Assembly (NCBI RefSeq): GCF_002914525.1
Contig: NZ_LODW01000047.1
Span: 62,001 to 126,000, forward strand
Reading direction: 5' to 3'
DNA length: 64,000 bases
Origin: Rhizobium hidalgonense
GTDB taxonomy: Bacteria; Pseudomonadota; Alphaproteobacteria; Rhizobiales; Rhizobiaceae
Below are positions 18,592 through 27,065 of the stretch, piece after piece (positions within the stretch are counted from its first letter, which is position 1; each line of letters begins with the position of its first letter). The notes under the pieces are model-generated. The model was given only the letters and a program-made list of their open reading frames with translations, searched no databases and had not been told where the DNA came from. The position numbers were made by a program, and so were the translations under genes.

Positions 18592-19548
18592 GTGGTGCAG
18601 CTTCTCCTCCTTCATCTCGACGATGCTTTGGAGTTGCAGCCGGACTTCGTGCGCGCCTGCACGCTTGCGGGCGCGTGCCATCATGTCGACAAGCGGAGCG
18701 GCAGTGCAATCAGGTTGTGGGGCAGGCAGAGGATGCTTGCCGAACTCGGACGGGACATAGCCAGATCGCTGCCGCCGCGCAGCAGAGGGCCGCAGCTTGC
18801 CTTCATGGGCTCGGGCGATTTCCATCACGTGACCGCGCTGCTGCTCGATGCCGCCCTCGAACGGCGCCCGGTTTCGACGACGCTCGTTCATTTCGACAAT
18901 CACCCCGACTGGGTGAACTTCGAGGACGGCATGCATTGCGGCTCATGGGTCAACAGCGCCCTTTCAAACCCCAATGTCGAAAGGGTCGTTACCATCGGGG
19001 TCTGCAGCCACGACCTGCGCAATCCCGAGCGCAAGGGTGCCAATCTCGGTTGGTTGCGGCAGGGCAAGCTCGAGCTTTATCCCTACGAGCATCCGCCAAG
19101 CCGCGTGAAGGCCGATTATGGCAACGGCCCGAGCTACCGCCAGGACAAGGGCGCCTTGCACTGGAATTCCATCTCCGCGATCGGCGAGGACAATTTCATC
19201 GACCGGATCCTCAGCCGCATCGGCACCGAAGCAGTCTATGTCACGGTCGACAAGGACGTACTCGCCGCCGATGACGCCGTGACCAACTGGGATCAGGGGC
19301 GCATGCGGCTGCCCTATCTGATGGCGCTGATCAGCGAGATCGGCAGCCGCCATCGCATTATCGGCGCCGATGTCATCGGCGACTATTCGGTGCCGAGCTA
19401 TGCCGGCGGCTTCACGACCCGCCTGCTCAAGCAGGCCGAAATCTTCATCGATCAACCGCGTCTGCGGCAGGCGGCCGATGCGGTGCGAAACATCAACAGC
19501 GCTGCAAATCACGCATTGCTGGAAGTCCTGGCGGAATCGATGGGATGA
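18592..19548 (+). CDS. Arginase-fold protein, divergent
   Basis: This 318-residue protein looks like a distant ureohydrolase (or the related UPF0489 group). Metal-site remnants are GSGDFHH at 73-79, FDNHPDW at 101-107 (Asp102, His104, Asp106) and VDKD at 219-222. The usual DPxxxPGTG segment is replaced by one with NWDQG. It starts with GTG just after the aminotransferase stop codon. If active it may hydrolyse a guanidino, acetamide or related C-N bond made in the pathway. Assignment to the fold is likely; activity is inference. Confidence 0.6.
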   Translation: MVQLLLLHLDDALELQPDFVRACTLAGACHHVDKRSGSAIRLWGRQRMLAELGRDIARSLPPRSRGPQLAFMGSGDFHHVTALLLDAALERRPVSTTLVHFDNHPDWVNFEDGMHCGSWVNSALSNPNVERVVTIGVCSHDLRNPERKGANLGWLRQGKLELYPYEHPPSRVKADYGNGPSYRQDKGALHWNSISAIGEDNFIDRILSRIGTEAVYVTVDKDVLAADDAVTNWDQGRMRLPYLMALISEIGSRHRIIGADVIGDYSVPSYAGGFTTRLLKQAEIFIDQPRLRQAADAVRNINSAANHALLEVLAESMG

Positions 19549-19898
19549 CCGGCAGCCTCCGATTGCCGATGCTCGGCCTGATCCTTTTCTGCGTGCTGGC
19601 GGAAACGGCGCGCGAGGTCTGTTTCAAGCAGGCTGCCAGCGACAGCCCCGTGCTGGCGACGCTCATCAAACCGCTGACCTGGCTCGGCATCGCCTTCTGG
19701 GCCATCGAACTGCTTGCCTGGACGGCCGTGCTTGCCAGCGTGCCGCTCACCATCGCCTTTCCGCTGATGGCGCTGAGCTATGTGGCGACCGTCGTCGCCG
19801 GCGCCGTCATCTTCAGGGAAAATATCAACCTTCGTCACGCGACGGGCGTGTTTCTCGTTACCGCCGGCGTGGCCTGTGTCGGAGCAACCGGACTATGA
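19545..19898 (+). CDS. Small EamA/SMR-like membrane transporter, first of two
   Basis: A 117-residue protein of four hydrophobic helices with the SMR-like pattern LAETAREVCFKQA in helix 1 and PLTIAFPLMALSYV in helix 3. Such short proteins act as dimers; ArnE/ArnF are a heterodimeric pair that flips a lipid-linked aminosugar. A second one is encoded at 22695 in the same operon, suggesting a similar pair. It overlaps the preceding gene by four bases and the desaturase by four. Confidence 0.78.
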   Translation: MTGSLRLPMLGLILFCVLAETAREVCFKQAASDSPVLATLIKPLTWLGIAFWAIELLAWTAVLASVPLTIAFPLMALSYVATVVAGAVIFRENINLRHATGVFLVTAGVACVGATGL

Positions 19899-20767
19899 AA
19901 ATCTTTGCTCATACCAGGTGGGATGCCGCCCCCGTGCTTGCCGCCGTGGCGCATCTCGTTTTCGACGTCTACCTGATCGTCGGCTTCCAGAGCCGGCCGC
20001 TCTGGGCCTCGTTGATCCTCGGCTGCCTCTATGCCGTGTCGATATCCTGGAACATCAACAGCATCTCGCATAATTTCATCCACACCCCCTATTTCAAGCC
20101 GCACTGGATGAATTACGCCTTCAGCCTGCTGGAGTCGGTGGCGATCGGCTTTTCCCAGACCTATTACCATTGGGTGCATATGCGCCATCACTCCGGCAAC
20201 AGTGACCGGCCGGACGAGAAGGGCGAGACGATCGATCTTCTGTCGATCTATCGCCATGGCCGGAACGGCGAGCCGGAAAACGTCTGGTCCTATACGCTGA
20301 AGAGCTTCTTCCGCGACAGTCTCGGCGATATCCACCAGGCCATTGCCAAGCGGCGTCCCTTCGATGCCGCCTGGGGCCGTTTCGAGCTGCTGGCCTTTCT
20401 CGGCCTGGCGGCGATTGCGCTGATCTACGACTGGAAGGCCGTCCTGTTCTTCGTGCCCTTCTATTATGCCGGCAACTGCCTGTCGTCGCTCAACGGCTAT
20501 TACGAGCATCTTCACGGCGATCCGGACGAACCGATTGCCTGGGGCGTGAGCAGCCACAAGCCCTTCTACAACTGGCTGTGGTTCGGCAATGGCTATCATG
20601 CCGAACATCATTACCGGCCGCGCACCCACTGGACGAAACTCCCGGCCCTGCACGAACAGATCAAAGACGAGCAGGAAAGGGCCGGCACGCACGTGATCAG
20701 CACCTGCCATGCGTTCGGCTTCATGGCTCCGGAAAACCGCGAGGCGGAGCTTCGGCATGAGGTCTGA
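19895..20767 (+). CDS. Membrane fatty acid desaturase
   Basis: This 290-residue integral membrane di-iron enzyme shows three histidine boxes, HNFIH at 59-63, HMRHH at 95-99 and HAEHH at 235-239, with hydrophobic segments between them. It should introduce a double bond into, or hydroxylate, an acyl chain. The ATGA overlap with the upstream transporter gene shows tight coupling. Together with the cyclopropane synthase-like gene downstream it suggests acyl-chain tailoring: a new double bond, then methylation across it. Confidence 0.85.
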   Translation: MKIFAHTRWDAAPVLAAVAHLVFDVYLIVGFQSRPLWASLILGCLYAVSISWNINSISHNFIHTPYFKPHWMNYAFSLLESVAIGFSQTYYHWVHMRHHSGNSDRPDEKGETIDLLSIYRHGRNGEPENVWSYTLKSFFRDSLGDIHQAIAKRRPFDAAWGRFELLAFLGLAAIALIYDWKAVLFFVPFYYAGNCLSSLNGYYEHLHGDPDEPIAWGVSSHKPFYNWLWFGNGYHAEHHYRPRTHWTKLPALHEQIKDEQERAGTHVISTCHAFGFMAPENREAELRHEV

Positions 20768-21572
20768 GGAATTGAGTTTCTTCCTGGAGGGCACGAATGG
20801 CAAAGGTGTGCTGCTGATCCATGGCCTGACCGGGGCGCCGGCCGAGATGAAGCTTGTCGCCCGCCAGCTCAACCGTCGCGGCTACAGCGTTCATGCGCCG
20901 CTGCTGGCCGGTCATGGAGAGGATATCAGGACATTGCGCCGGACGCATTGGGAGGACTGGCTGAAAAGCGTGCTGCGGGCCTGCGAATTCCTGGCCGAGC
21001 GAACGCAGGAGATATTTGCGGCCGGCATCTGCGTTGGCGGCAAGCTGTCACTGCTGGCGGCCGAGCAGCGGCCGGATCTGATCAAAGCGGTCGCCATCTA
21101 TTCGCCCTGCTTCCACTATGACGGCTGGGATGTTCCCAGGCACTATACGCTGCTGTCGCCACATATCGGATGGTTGTCGCGCATCCCTTTCCTCGATCGT
21201 CTCAATTTCAGGGAGAATGACTCCCTCGGCATCAAGGACGAACGGATGCGGCGCATGGTCGAAGGCATGGCAGGCGAAGGCATGCTCGAGAAATTCCCCG
21301 GCCGCGGCATCGTCGAAATGCACCGGCTGGGCAAGGCGCTTCGCGGAACCCTGCCGCAGATCCAGACACCGACGCTGATCCTGCATGCGGAAGAAGACGA
21401 TCTGAGCAATCCCAGACATGCCCTCTACATTTCAGAGCATATTGGCGGGCCGCATGAACTCAGATGGATCAAGGACAGCTACCACATGATCCATCTCGAT
21501 CGCCAGCATGGGCAGGTCGCGGCTTTCACGGCGGATTTTTTCGAGGCAAACCATGCTGCAATTCGCGCATAA
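20757..21572 (+). CDS. Alpha/beta-hydrolase with cysteine nucleophile
   Basis: A 271-residue protein resembling Est30-type carboxylesterases and monoacylglycerol lipases: oxyanion region LIHGLTG at residues 20-26, Asp in HAEEDDLSNP and His in DSYHMIHLD. The nucleophile elbow reads GICVGG (residues 90-95), so Cys92 (TGC at 21030-21032) replaces the usual Ser. PHA synthases use a similar GxCxGG, and Cys nucleophiles often favour acyl transfer over hydrolysis. The start overlaps the desaturase gene by 11 bases. An acyltransferase role in the operon is plausible. Confidence 0.8.
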   Translation: MRSEELSFFLEGTNGKGVLLIHGLTGAPAEMKLVARQLNRRGYSVHAPLLAGHGEDIRTLRRTHWEDWLKSVLRACEFLAERTQEIFAAGICVGGKLSLLAAEQRPDLIKAVAIYSPCFHYDGWDVPRHYTLLSPHIGWLSRIPFLDRLNFRENDSLGIKDERMRRMVEGMAGEGMLEKFPGRGIVEMHRLGKALRGTLPQIQTPTLILHAEEDDLSNPRHALYISEHIGGPHELRWIKDSYHMIHLDRQHGQVAAFTADFFEANHAAIRA

Positions 21573-22698
21573 ACGTCCCTTTCCCGGGAGCGCCGATCCC
21601 GTCACGCAGGTCTACGACACGATCCGCGCCATCGGCCGCGAAGCGTGGAACGCCTGCTTCCGCGGTCAGGTCGAGGATTACGATTGCCTGCTGGCGATAG
21701 AAGGCGCCGGCATCGGCGACTTCGAGTGGCGCTACCTCACGATCGTGGAAGAGGGAAAAATCAGCGCTGCCATGCCGGCGTTCTTGTGCCCTTATCCATT
21801 GGATACCACGCTGGAGGAGGGCATGCCGCGCCGGCTGATCCGTCGCGTTCGGCAGCATGCATCGGGCTTTCTCGTTCTGCGGCTTGCCTGCCTTGGCTCG
21901 CCCTGCACCGAAACCGGCGCGATAGGCTTTCATGCCGACGTTCCGGAGGAGCGCCGCGAGGCGCTGTTTGGACAATTGCTCACTGGCTTCGAGACGCTTG
22001 CGGCCGAAGAGGGCTGCACGCTGACGGGGATCAAGGATATTCCGGCACCGGTTGCCGCCGAATTCCGCGCGCTGTTTTCGAAACGCCGTTATGCCGCCAT
22101 CGGCGGCCTGCCGTCCGCCTGGCTCGATATCGATTTCGAGACCATCGACCACTATATGGCCCGGCTGTCGGCGGGCACCCGAAAGGACATGCGGCGCAAG
22201 CTGAAATCCTTTGATGCCGTCAGGGTCGAAATCAGAACAGAGATCGGCGATCTGCTTCCCCGGGTGATGGCGCTCTATCATGACACGCGCAATCGCAGCG
22301 AATGGCAGTTCGAGGAACTGACCCCGGCCTATTTTGAAGGCATCCTCACCCACATGGTAGGCCGCTCGTTCTGCGCCCTTTATTTCGTCGGCGACGAGCT
22401 GCTCGCCGCCAACCTGATCGTCCACGACGAGCAGCTTGCGATCGACAAGTTCTTCTGCATGGACGGCGAGCGAGGACGGCCCTACAACCTCTATTTCCTC
22501 AGCTGGTTCACCAATCTGCGCTATTGCCTCGATCATGGCCTTTCCCGCTACCAGAGCGGTCAGGCCTATTATGAAAACAAGGTGCGGCTCGGCAGCCAGC
22601 TTACGGCAAACACCATGTTCTTCCGCCACCGCAATCGGCTGCTGCAGGCGCTGTTGCGGCTGGTCTCCCCGCTCTTTTCGCAGGATGAGGCCAAGTGA
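21553..22698 (+). CDS. GNAT-fold acyltransferase (BioF2-like)
   Basis: This 381-residue protein resembles the Acetyltransf_6/BioF2-like family, which joins acyl or aminoacyl groups to amines. Recognisable segments are SAGTRKDMRRKLK near the middle and a C-terminal half (ALYFVGDELLAANLIVHDEQ, then GLSRYQSGQAYYENKVRLGS) with the usual fold pattern. The start at 21553 overlaps the upstream hydrolase by 20 bases. It may condense the amine made by the aminotransferase with an acyl donor. Substrates are unknown. Confidence 0.75.
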   Translation: MLQFAHKRPFPGSADPVTQVYDTIRAIGREAWNACFRGQVEDYDCLLAIEGAGIGDFEWRYLTIVEEGKISAAMPAFLCPYPLDTTLEEGMPRRLIRRVRQHASGFLVLRLACLGSPCTETGAIGFHADVPEERREALFGQLLTGFETLAAEEGCTLTGIKDIPAPVAAEFRALFSKRRYAAIGGLPSAWLDIDFETIDHYMARLSAGTRKDMRRKLKSFDAVRVEIRTEIGDLLPRVMALYHDTRNRSEWQFEELTPAYFEGILTHMVGRSFCALYFVGDELLAANLIVHDEQLAIDKFFCMDGERGRPYNLYFLSWFTNLRYCLDHGLSRYQSGQAYYENKVRLGSQLTANTMFFRHRNRLLQALLRLVSPLFSQDEAK

Positions 22699-23126
22699 TG
22701 ACGTCGATGCGCCTGACATGGCTCGCCGTGCCCGTCCTCAACACGCTGTTCCAGATCTTCACCAAGCTGGGCGCGACGCAGCTCGGCAATGCCGAGGGGA
22801 CGACCTGGCTTAAAGATGCGCTGATCTCGCACTGGATCCTGGCAGCCGTCGTCGTCGAGATCGTCTGCTTCTTCATCTGGATGACGGTGCTCGCCGAACT
22901 CGACCTCAGCAAGGCCTTTCCGCTTTCCGGCATCAGCTACGTGCTGATCATTGCCACCGGCTGGTTCGCTTTCGGCGAACCGATCGTCAGCCTTCAGATC
23001 GTCGGCAGCGGTCTGATCCTCGCCGGTGTCTGGCTGATCGCCGGCGCATCGGAAAAAACGGGCTCCGTCAGCGACAATGATGTTGGACCGATCCTGCCAC
23101 ATGCCCATGTCAGCAAGGATCGGTGA
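22695..23126 (+). CDS. Small EamA/SMR-like membrane transporter, second of two
   Basis: A 143-residue protein with four predicted membrane helices and the SMR-like features NTLFQIFTKLGA in helix 1 and LSKAFPLSGISYV in helix 3, followed by a soluble tail. It probably pairs with the protein at 19545, as ArnE pairs with ArnF, to flip or export the operon's product. It overlaps the GNAT gene by four bases and the methyltransferase gene by four. Confidence 0.78.
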   Translation: MMTSMRLTWLAVPVLNTLFQIFTKLGATQLGNAEGTTWLKDALISHWILAAVVVEIVCFFIWMTVLAELDLSKAFPLSGISYVLIIATGWFAFGEPIVSLQIVGSGLILAGVWLIAGASEKTGSVSDNDVGPILPHAHVSKDR

Positions 23127-24463
23127 TGCAGCCAACCCAGAATTTCATCCTCCGTCACGCAAAGGGCGCTGCATCGGCGTTCAGCAATCGGGTTCTGGAG
23201 CGCGCGCTCTCGCGCATCGTCACCCGCGGCTGCCTCAACGTCACAACATCCAATGGGCAGCAGCTTTCCTTCGGCGACGGATCCGGAGAGCAGATACATG
23301 TCGGCTTTGCCGACCTTGCAGCGCAATGGGCATTCCTCATCGATGCCGATCTGCGGCTCGGCGAACTCTATATGGATCGCCGCTTTCTCATCGAACAGGG
23401 CTCGCTCCACGACTTCCTGGCGATGATGCTGCGTGAGGCGCAGAACGCCAAGCATCCGCTCATCGCCCGGCTGATCGATCGTGCCCGCACCTGGCTGCGC
23501 ATCTTCCGCCATCGCAATCTTCCGGCCCGCTCCAAAGCCAATGTCGCCCACCATTACGATCTCGATGGCCGGCTCTACGAACTCTTCCTCGACACGGACC
23601 GGCAATATTCCTGCGCCTATTTCGAGAGCCCCGACCAATCGCTCGATGCGGCGCAACACGCCAAGAAGCGGCATCTCGCCGCGAAATTGCAGCTTGGGCC
23701 CGGCAAGAGCGTGCTCGATATCGGTTGCGGCTGGGGTGGGCTCGCCCTGCACATGGCGAGGCATGTGCAGGGCGGGCATGTGCTCGGCATCACCCTGTCT
23801 GAGGAGCAGCATGACTACGCCCAGAAGCGGCTTGCCGAACAAGAGCGGGTGGAGGCGGGCATCCAGTTTGCCCTGCAGGATTATCGCAGCCTGAGCGGAC
23901 GGTTCGACCGGATCGTGTCGGTCGGCATGTTCGAGCATGTCGGCCTCGCATCCTACCGCGCCTTCTTCGAGAAATGTGCGGACCTGCTGGAAGATGACGG
24001 CATCATGGTTTTGCACACGATCGGCTGTTCGGCGACACCCGGCTTCACCACGCCTTGGCTCGACAAATATATCTTTCCCGGCGGCTACATTCCCGCGCTG
24101 TCGGAAATCCTTCCCGAAATTGAAAAAGCCGGTCTTGCGGTTGCCGATATCGAGGTCCTGCGACTGCACTATGCCTGGACGCTGGCACATTGGCGAAAGC
24201 GCTTCCTGGCGCGCTGGCAGGAGGCTGCCGCCCTTTACGACGAACGCTTCTGCCGCATGTGGGAATTCTACCTTGCCAGTGCCGAAGCCGCATTCCGCTA
24301 CGAGGATCTGGTGGTTTTCCAGATCCAGCTCAGCAAGCGCAACGACGTCATTCCCGTGACGCGGGACTATATCGGCCAGCATGAGAAAGCGGCGGCGCAA
24401 AGTTCAAAAGCCGATCTGGAAGGAGCGGTTGAGCGTGATGCCGATGACGTTCTGGTCGGCTGA
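23123..24463 (+). CDS. cfa: Cyclopropane-fatty-acyl-phospholipid synthase family protein
   Basis: This 446-residue SAM-dependent methyltransferase has the CFA substrate-side motif YSCAYFES at 161-168, the SAM-binding VLDIGCGWG at 196-204 and the late EVLRLHYAWTLAHWRKRF segment. CFA enzymes methylenate a double bond in phospholipid acyl chains at the membrane. It is the last gene of the operon and probably acts on the desaturase product or a related lipid. Its last 60 bases overlap the convergent MipA-like gene. Confidence 0.88.
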   Translation: MMQPTQNFILRHAKGAASAFSNRVLERALSRIVTRGCLNVTTSNGQQLSFGDGSGEQIHVGFADLAAQWAFLIDADLRLGELYMDRRFLIEQGSLHDFLAMMLREAQNAKHPLIARLIDRARTWLRIFRHRNLPARSKANVAHHYDLDGRLYELFLDTDRQYSCAYFESPDQSLDAAQHAKKRHLAAKLQLGPGKSVLDIGCGWGGLALHMARHVQGGHVLGITLSEEQHDYAQKRLAEQERVEAGIQFALQDYRSLSGRFDRIVSVGMFEHVGLASYRAFFEKCADLLEDDGIMVLHTIGCSATPGFTTPWLDKYIFPGGYIPALSEILPEIEKAGLAVADIEVLRLHYAWTLAHWRKRFLARWQEAAALYDERFCRMWEFYLASAEAAFRYEDLVVFQIQLSKRNDVIPVTRDYIGQHEKAAAQSSKADLEGAVERDADDVLVG

Positions 24464-25228
24464 GCCGAGCCTTGAGGTGATCGGGCTGTCGGCGGCATCG
24501 CCCACCAGGCGGTTATATTTGTCGTAGATCTGCACGCTCCAGGCCGGTGAGACCGTATAGGTGGCGGCCACCGTGAAACCGATGGATTTGAGACCGCCAT
24601 TCGCGTCGAACGCCTCGACGCGACCACTCTTGGCAGCGTCCTCGGCGGAAACCGCGAAATTGTTGCGCATATAGGCGCCGTTTGCCAGAGACATGCGCGG
24701 ACCGGCAGACAGCAGCCAGCGATCGCCGACCGGCTGGAACCAATCGAGAGAGAGATCGGCAAGCAAACCGTCGCCGCCCCACAGCGCCTGACGCGTTTCC
24801 GCCCGCACACGCAGGCGATCCTCTATCGGCCAATATTGCGCAAAGACACCGGCGTCCAGGTTCCACTGAACCGAATGCAGACCCTGCAGTTCGGAATCGT
24901 CGAATGCCGACCGCCCTCCTCTCAGGCCGACGACAGGGCCGATGTCGACACCGCCGATATCGAACAGCCCGTAGTCGATATTATCGTCCGGCGCGCCGTA
25001 TTCGGGCGCTTCGCCGAGACGACGAAAATCGAAGGACGGCATGCCGCTGAAGGAAAGATGCTTCGATCCTTCATAGGAAGGACCGTATTCGACGGATCCG
25101 CCAAGGGTTATGATCCACTGGTTATCGGAGGATTTTGCATCCTGGCTCAAGGCCGAACGAGACCCCAGGAGTAGTAGCAGCAACGATACCGCCGCCGCCC
25201 GGAATAATGCCGTGTCCCATGAGGCCAT
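24404..25228 (-). CDS. MipA/OmpV family outer membrane protein
   Basis: This 274-residue protein has a signal peptide of about 27 residues (hydrophobic run ending near SRSALS) and a beta-rich body typical of MipA/OmpV porin-like proteins, ending with the outer-membrane signature ...SFQIGF with terminal Phe. The start MASWDTALF at 25228 is preferred over an upstream reading without a signal peptide. It is convergent with, and overlaps by 60 bases, the operon of lipid-like enzymes. Its cargo is unknown. Confidence 0.82.
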   Translation of the reverse strand: MASWDTALFRAAAVSLLLLLLGSRSALSQDAKSSDNQWIITLGGSVEYGPSYEGSKHLSFSGMPSFDFRRLGEAPEYGAPDDNIDYGLFDIGGVDIGPVVGLRGGRSAFDDSELQGLHSVQWNLDAGVFAQYWPIEDRLRVRAETRQALWGGDGLLADLSLDWFQPVGDRWLLSAGPRMSLANGAYMRNNFAVSAEDAAKSGRVEAFDANGGLKSIGFTVAATYTVSPAWSVQIYDKYNRLVGDAADSPITSRLGSADQNVIGITLNRSFQIGF

Positions 25229-25416
25229 AAACGCCCTACTCCGCACCTCAAAGCCAGCGAACGATCCACTTTCTGAGGCGGCGCCGCTGCAATCTTTTAA
25301 AGCAAATTTCCCTTCTATGCCAACTGCCTTAGGGGCATCCAGTTTTATCCGAAGCGTCGCACTATTTCTTTTCCGCGAAGACGCAAATACTAGGAGGCTG
25401 CGCGACCTATCAAGCC

Positions 25417-26010
25417 TCACTGCACTGAGCGGCGCGCGAAACCCAGCCAGGGTTCAAGTTGTTCGAAGCTCACGTCCATCGGGTAAGCCGCACTGAGGTA
25501 GGGCACCGAAAAATGACCATATCGAAGCGATATCTGGCTTTCGGCTGCGGCTTCTCCGGCCTTGGCGATGGCGGCCAGATAGAGCGCGCTGGCAAGGCCG
25601 CTGCGATCCGCGCCGGCTTGACAGTGAATCAGGAGAGGCTTTTCGGCTTTTGTCATGAGGGCGATCAGTTGTTCGGCTTTGTCCAGTGTGACGATTGATC
25701 CGGCGGACATCCGAAAGTCGTAGTGCGTGATGCCGAGACCGCTGCTCGCCGCAACCTCCTCGTCGTACCAGGGTTTACCGATATTTTGGCCGCGCAGATT
25801 GATGATCGACCGGATGCCATACTCTTTGGCATAGTTTGAGAGGGCAGCGGCTGTCGGCTGCGCCGAGCGATAAATTTCCCCCGAGACAACCCCGTTGAAA
25901 TTGCCGCTCAGGTTGAGCCAGCCGACGTAGCCGGCGATCACGGCAGCTATTGCGATCACACTCGTTCCGCCATAACAGAGGATTGCCTTCAAAATTTTTG
26001 ACAGTTTCAT
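25417..26010 (-). CDS. Membrane-anchored tyrosine/dual-specificity phosphatase
   Basis: A 197-residue protein with one N-terminal membrane helix (about 9-33) and a cysteine-phosphatase domain. The active-site loop is HCQAGADRSG (Cys130 and Arg136 of CX5R), preceded by RSAQPTAAAL and INLRGQN, typical of DSP-like phosphatases. It probably dephosphorylates a protein or lipid at the membrane. It is the last gene of a three-gene operon, overlapping the upstream gene by four bases. Phosphoinositide or lipid A substrates are possible but not readable. Confidence 0.8.
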   Translation of the reverse strand: MKLSKILKAILCYGGTSVIAIAAVIAGYVGWLNLSGNFNGVVSGEIYRSAQPTAAALSNYAKEYGIRSIINLRGQNIGKPWYDEEVAASSGLGITHYDFRMSAGSIVTLDKAEQLIALMTKAEKPLLIHCQAGADRSGLASALYLAAIAKAGEAAAESQISLRYGHFSVPYLSAAYPMDVSFEQLEPWLGFARRSVQ

Positions 26011-26237
26011 CGGTCTTTTTGCCGCTTCAGGCGCCGCGTGTACCGCACCGTTGCGGCTACGATGATGAGCAAGCAGCCGGCTAACATGGTGAAGCCCAGC
26101 AGCACATGCATTGAACTCGGAGTGATATCAACGCCGAACGCAACGCTCAGCACGAGTATCAGTACCGCCAGTGTCAACCAAACGTCGGCGACAAACATGC
26201 TGAAGAGTTCTTTGAACACATCCGCGATGACGGTCAT
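26007..26237 (-). CDS. Small two-helix membrane protein
   Basis: A 76-residue protein with two hydrophobic segments (about 15-37 and 44-64) and a basic tail. No domain recognised. It overlaps its neighbours on both sides by four bases, so it is firmly part of the operon and may be a subunit or chaperone of the larger membrane protein upstream or of the phosphatase downstream. Confidence 0.7.
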   Translation of the reverse strand: MTVIADVFKELFSMFVADVWLTLAVLILVLSVAFGVDITPSSMHVLLGFTMLAGCLLIIVAATVRYTRRLKRQKDR

Positions 26238-26989
26238 TGGAGCAGTTCCTCAGCTTTGGATCTAAGGACCCGGGACATGGCGAGCCCGGTCATCAGGAAC
26301 AATGCTGCAAAAACAAAAAGCATCAGGTCCTGCCCCGGCCATTCGATGCCCAGACCTTCACCGGTCCAGAACACTCCGAAGCTCGACAGCATGATGGCCA
26401 CTGAAAACTTTAGCATGTTTTCTGGGACTCGTGAGAGCGGCTTGTGGACGGCGACGCCGACTAGCAATACCAGGAGGCAGGCGGCCAGCGCCCCAAGCGA
26501 GGCCGCCCAGATGAGGCCTCGGCCGGAACCGACGGCGATCACGATGAAGATCACTTCCAGACCTTCGAGCAGCACGCCTTTGAAGGCTGTCATGCCGGCC
26601 AGTAAGTTAAGCGACGTCTGGTGGCGTGCGATCGCATCTGACAAATATGCCTGCTCGGCGCGGAAGGCCGCGATCTCGTCATGCAGCGGAATGATCCCCG
26701 CCGATCTCAGGATGGCTTTGCGCAGCCATCCCATGCCGAACAACAACAACAGGACCCCAATTGCGAGCTGCAGCGAACGCAGCGGAATGTTATCGAGGAG
26801 GGGGCCAAGGGCAAGGACCACTATAGCCAGCACCGCGAGTGCCGCCACCGTACCGGCGACAGCAGGGCGCCAGCCTCGGAGCGTGCCCACCGCCAGAATG
26901 ATTGTAAATGCCTCGACCACTTCAACAATCGACGCCATGAAGGCTGCCACAATGGCCGGCACGGCGATGGCCCAAGATGAACTCTGCAT
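26234..26989 (-). CDS. COG4280-like multi-spanning membrane protein
   Basis: This protein of about 251 residues has six or more hydrophobic helices and two similar acidic motifs, EVVEAFTI early and EGLEVIFI after the middle. This pattern resembles the duplicated Glu motifs of cation transporters such as FTR1 or TMEM165/GDT1. I chose the Met at 26989 over one 57 bases upstream, which would leave 19 bases for both divergent promoters. An ion transporter is likely; the ion is unknown. It is divergent from an RpiR-type regulator. Confidence 0.7.
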   Translation of the reverse strand: MQSSSWAIAVPAIVAAFMASIVEVVEAFTIILAVGTLRGWRPAVAGTVAALAVLAIVVLALGPLLDNIPLRSLQLAIGVLLLLFGMGWLRKAILRSAGIIPLHDEIAAFRAEQAYLSDAIARHQTSLNLLAGMTAFKGVLLEGLEVIFIVIAVGSGRGLIWAASLGALAACLLVLLVGVAVHKPLSRVPENMLKFSVAIMLSSFGVFWTGEGLGIEWPGQDLMLFVFAALFLMTGLAMSRVLRSKAEELLQ

Positions 26990-27065
26990 GCTCTCGTTCC
27001 CGATTGTCGTAATGACAACACTGGCGAATAATGGTGTAGTATGCATGACAGGTCAAGGAGATCAA

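Noticed and set aside
19835..20872. 345-codon minus-strand frame
   Set aside because: Shadow of the desaturase gene, which has three histidine boxes.
21526..22719. 397-codon minus-strand frame
   Set aside because: Shadow of the GNAT gene; the plus-strand protein has family features, the antisense has none.
22994..24400. 468-codon open frame on the minus strand
   Set aside because: It is antisense to the cyclopropane synthase-type gene, whose motifs are clear; no domain could be seen in the antisense product, and GC-rich genes often leave such shadows.
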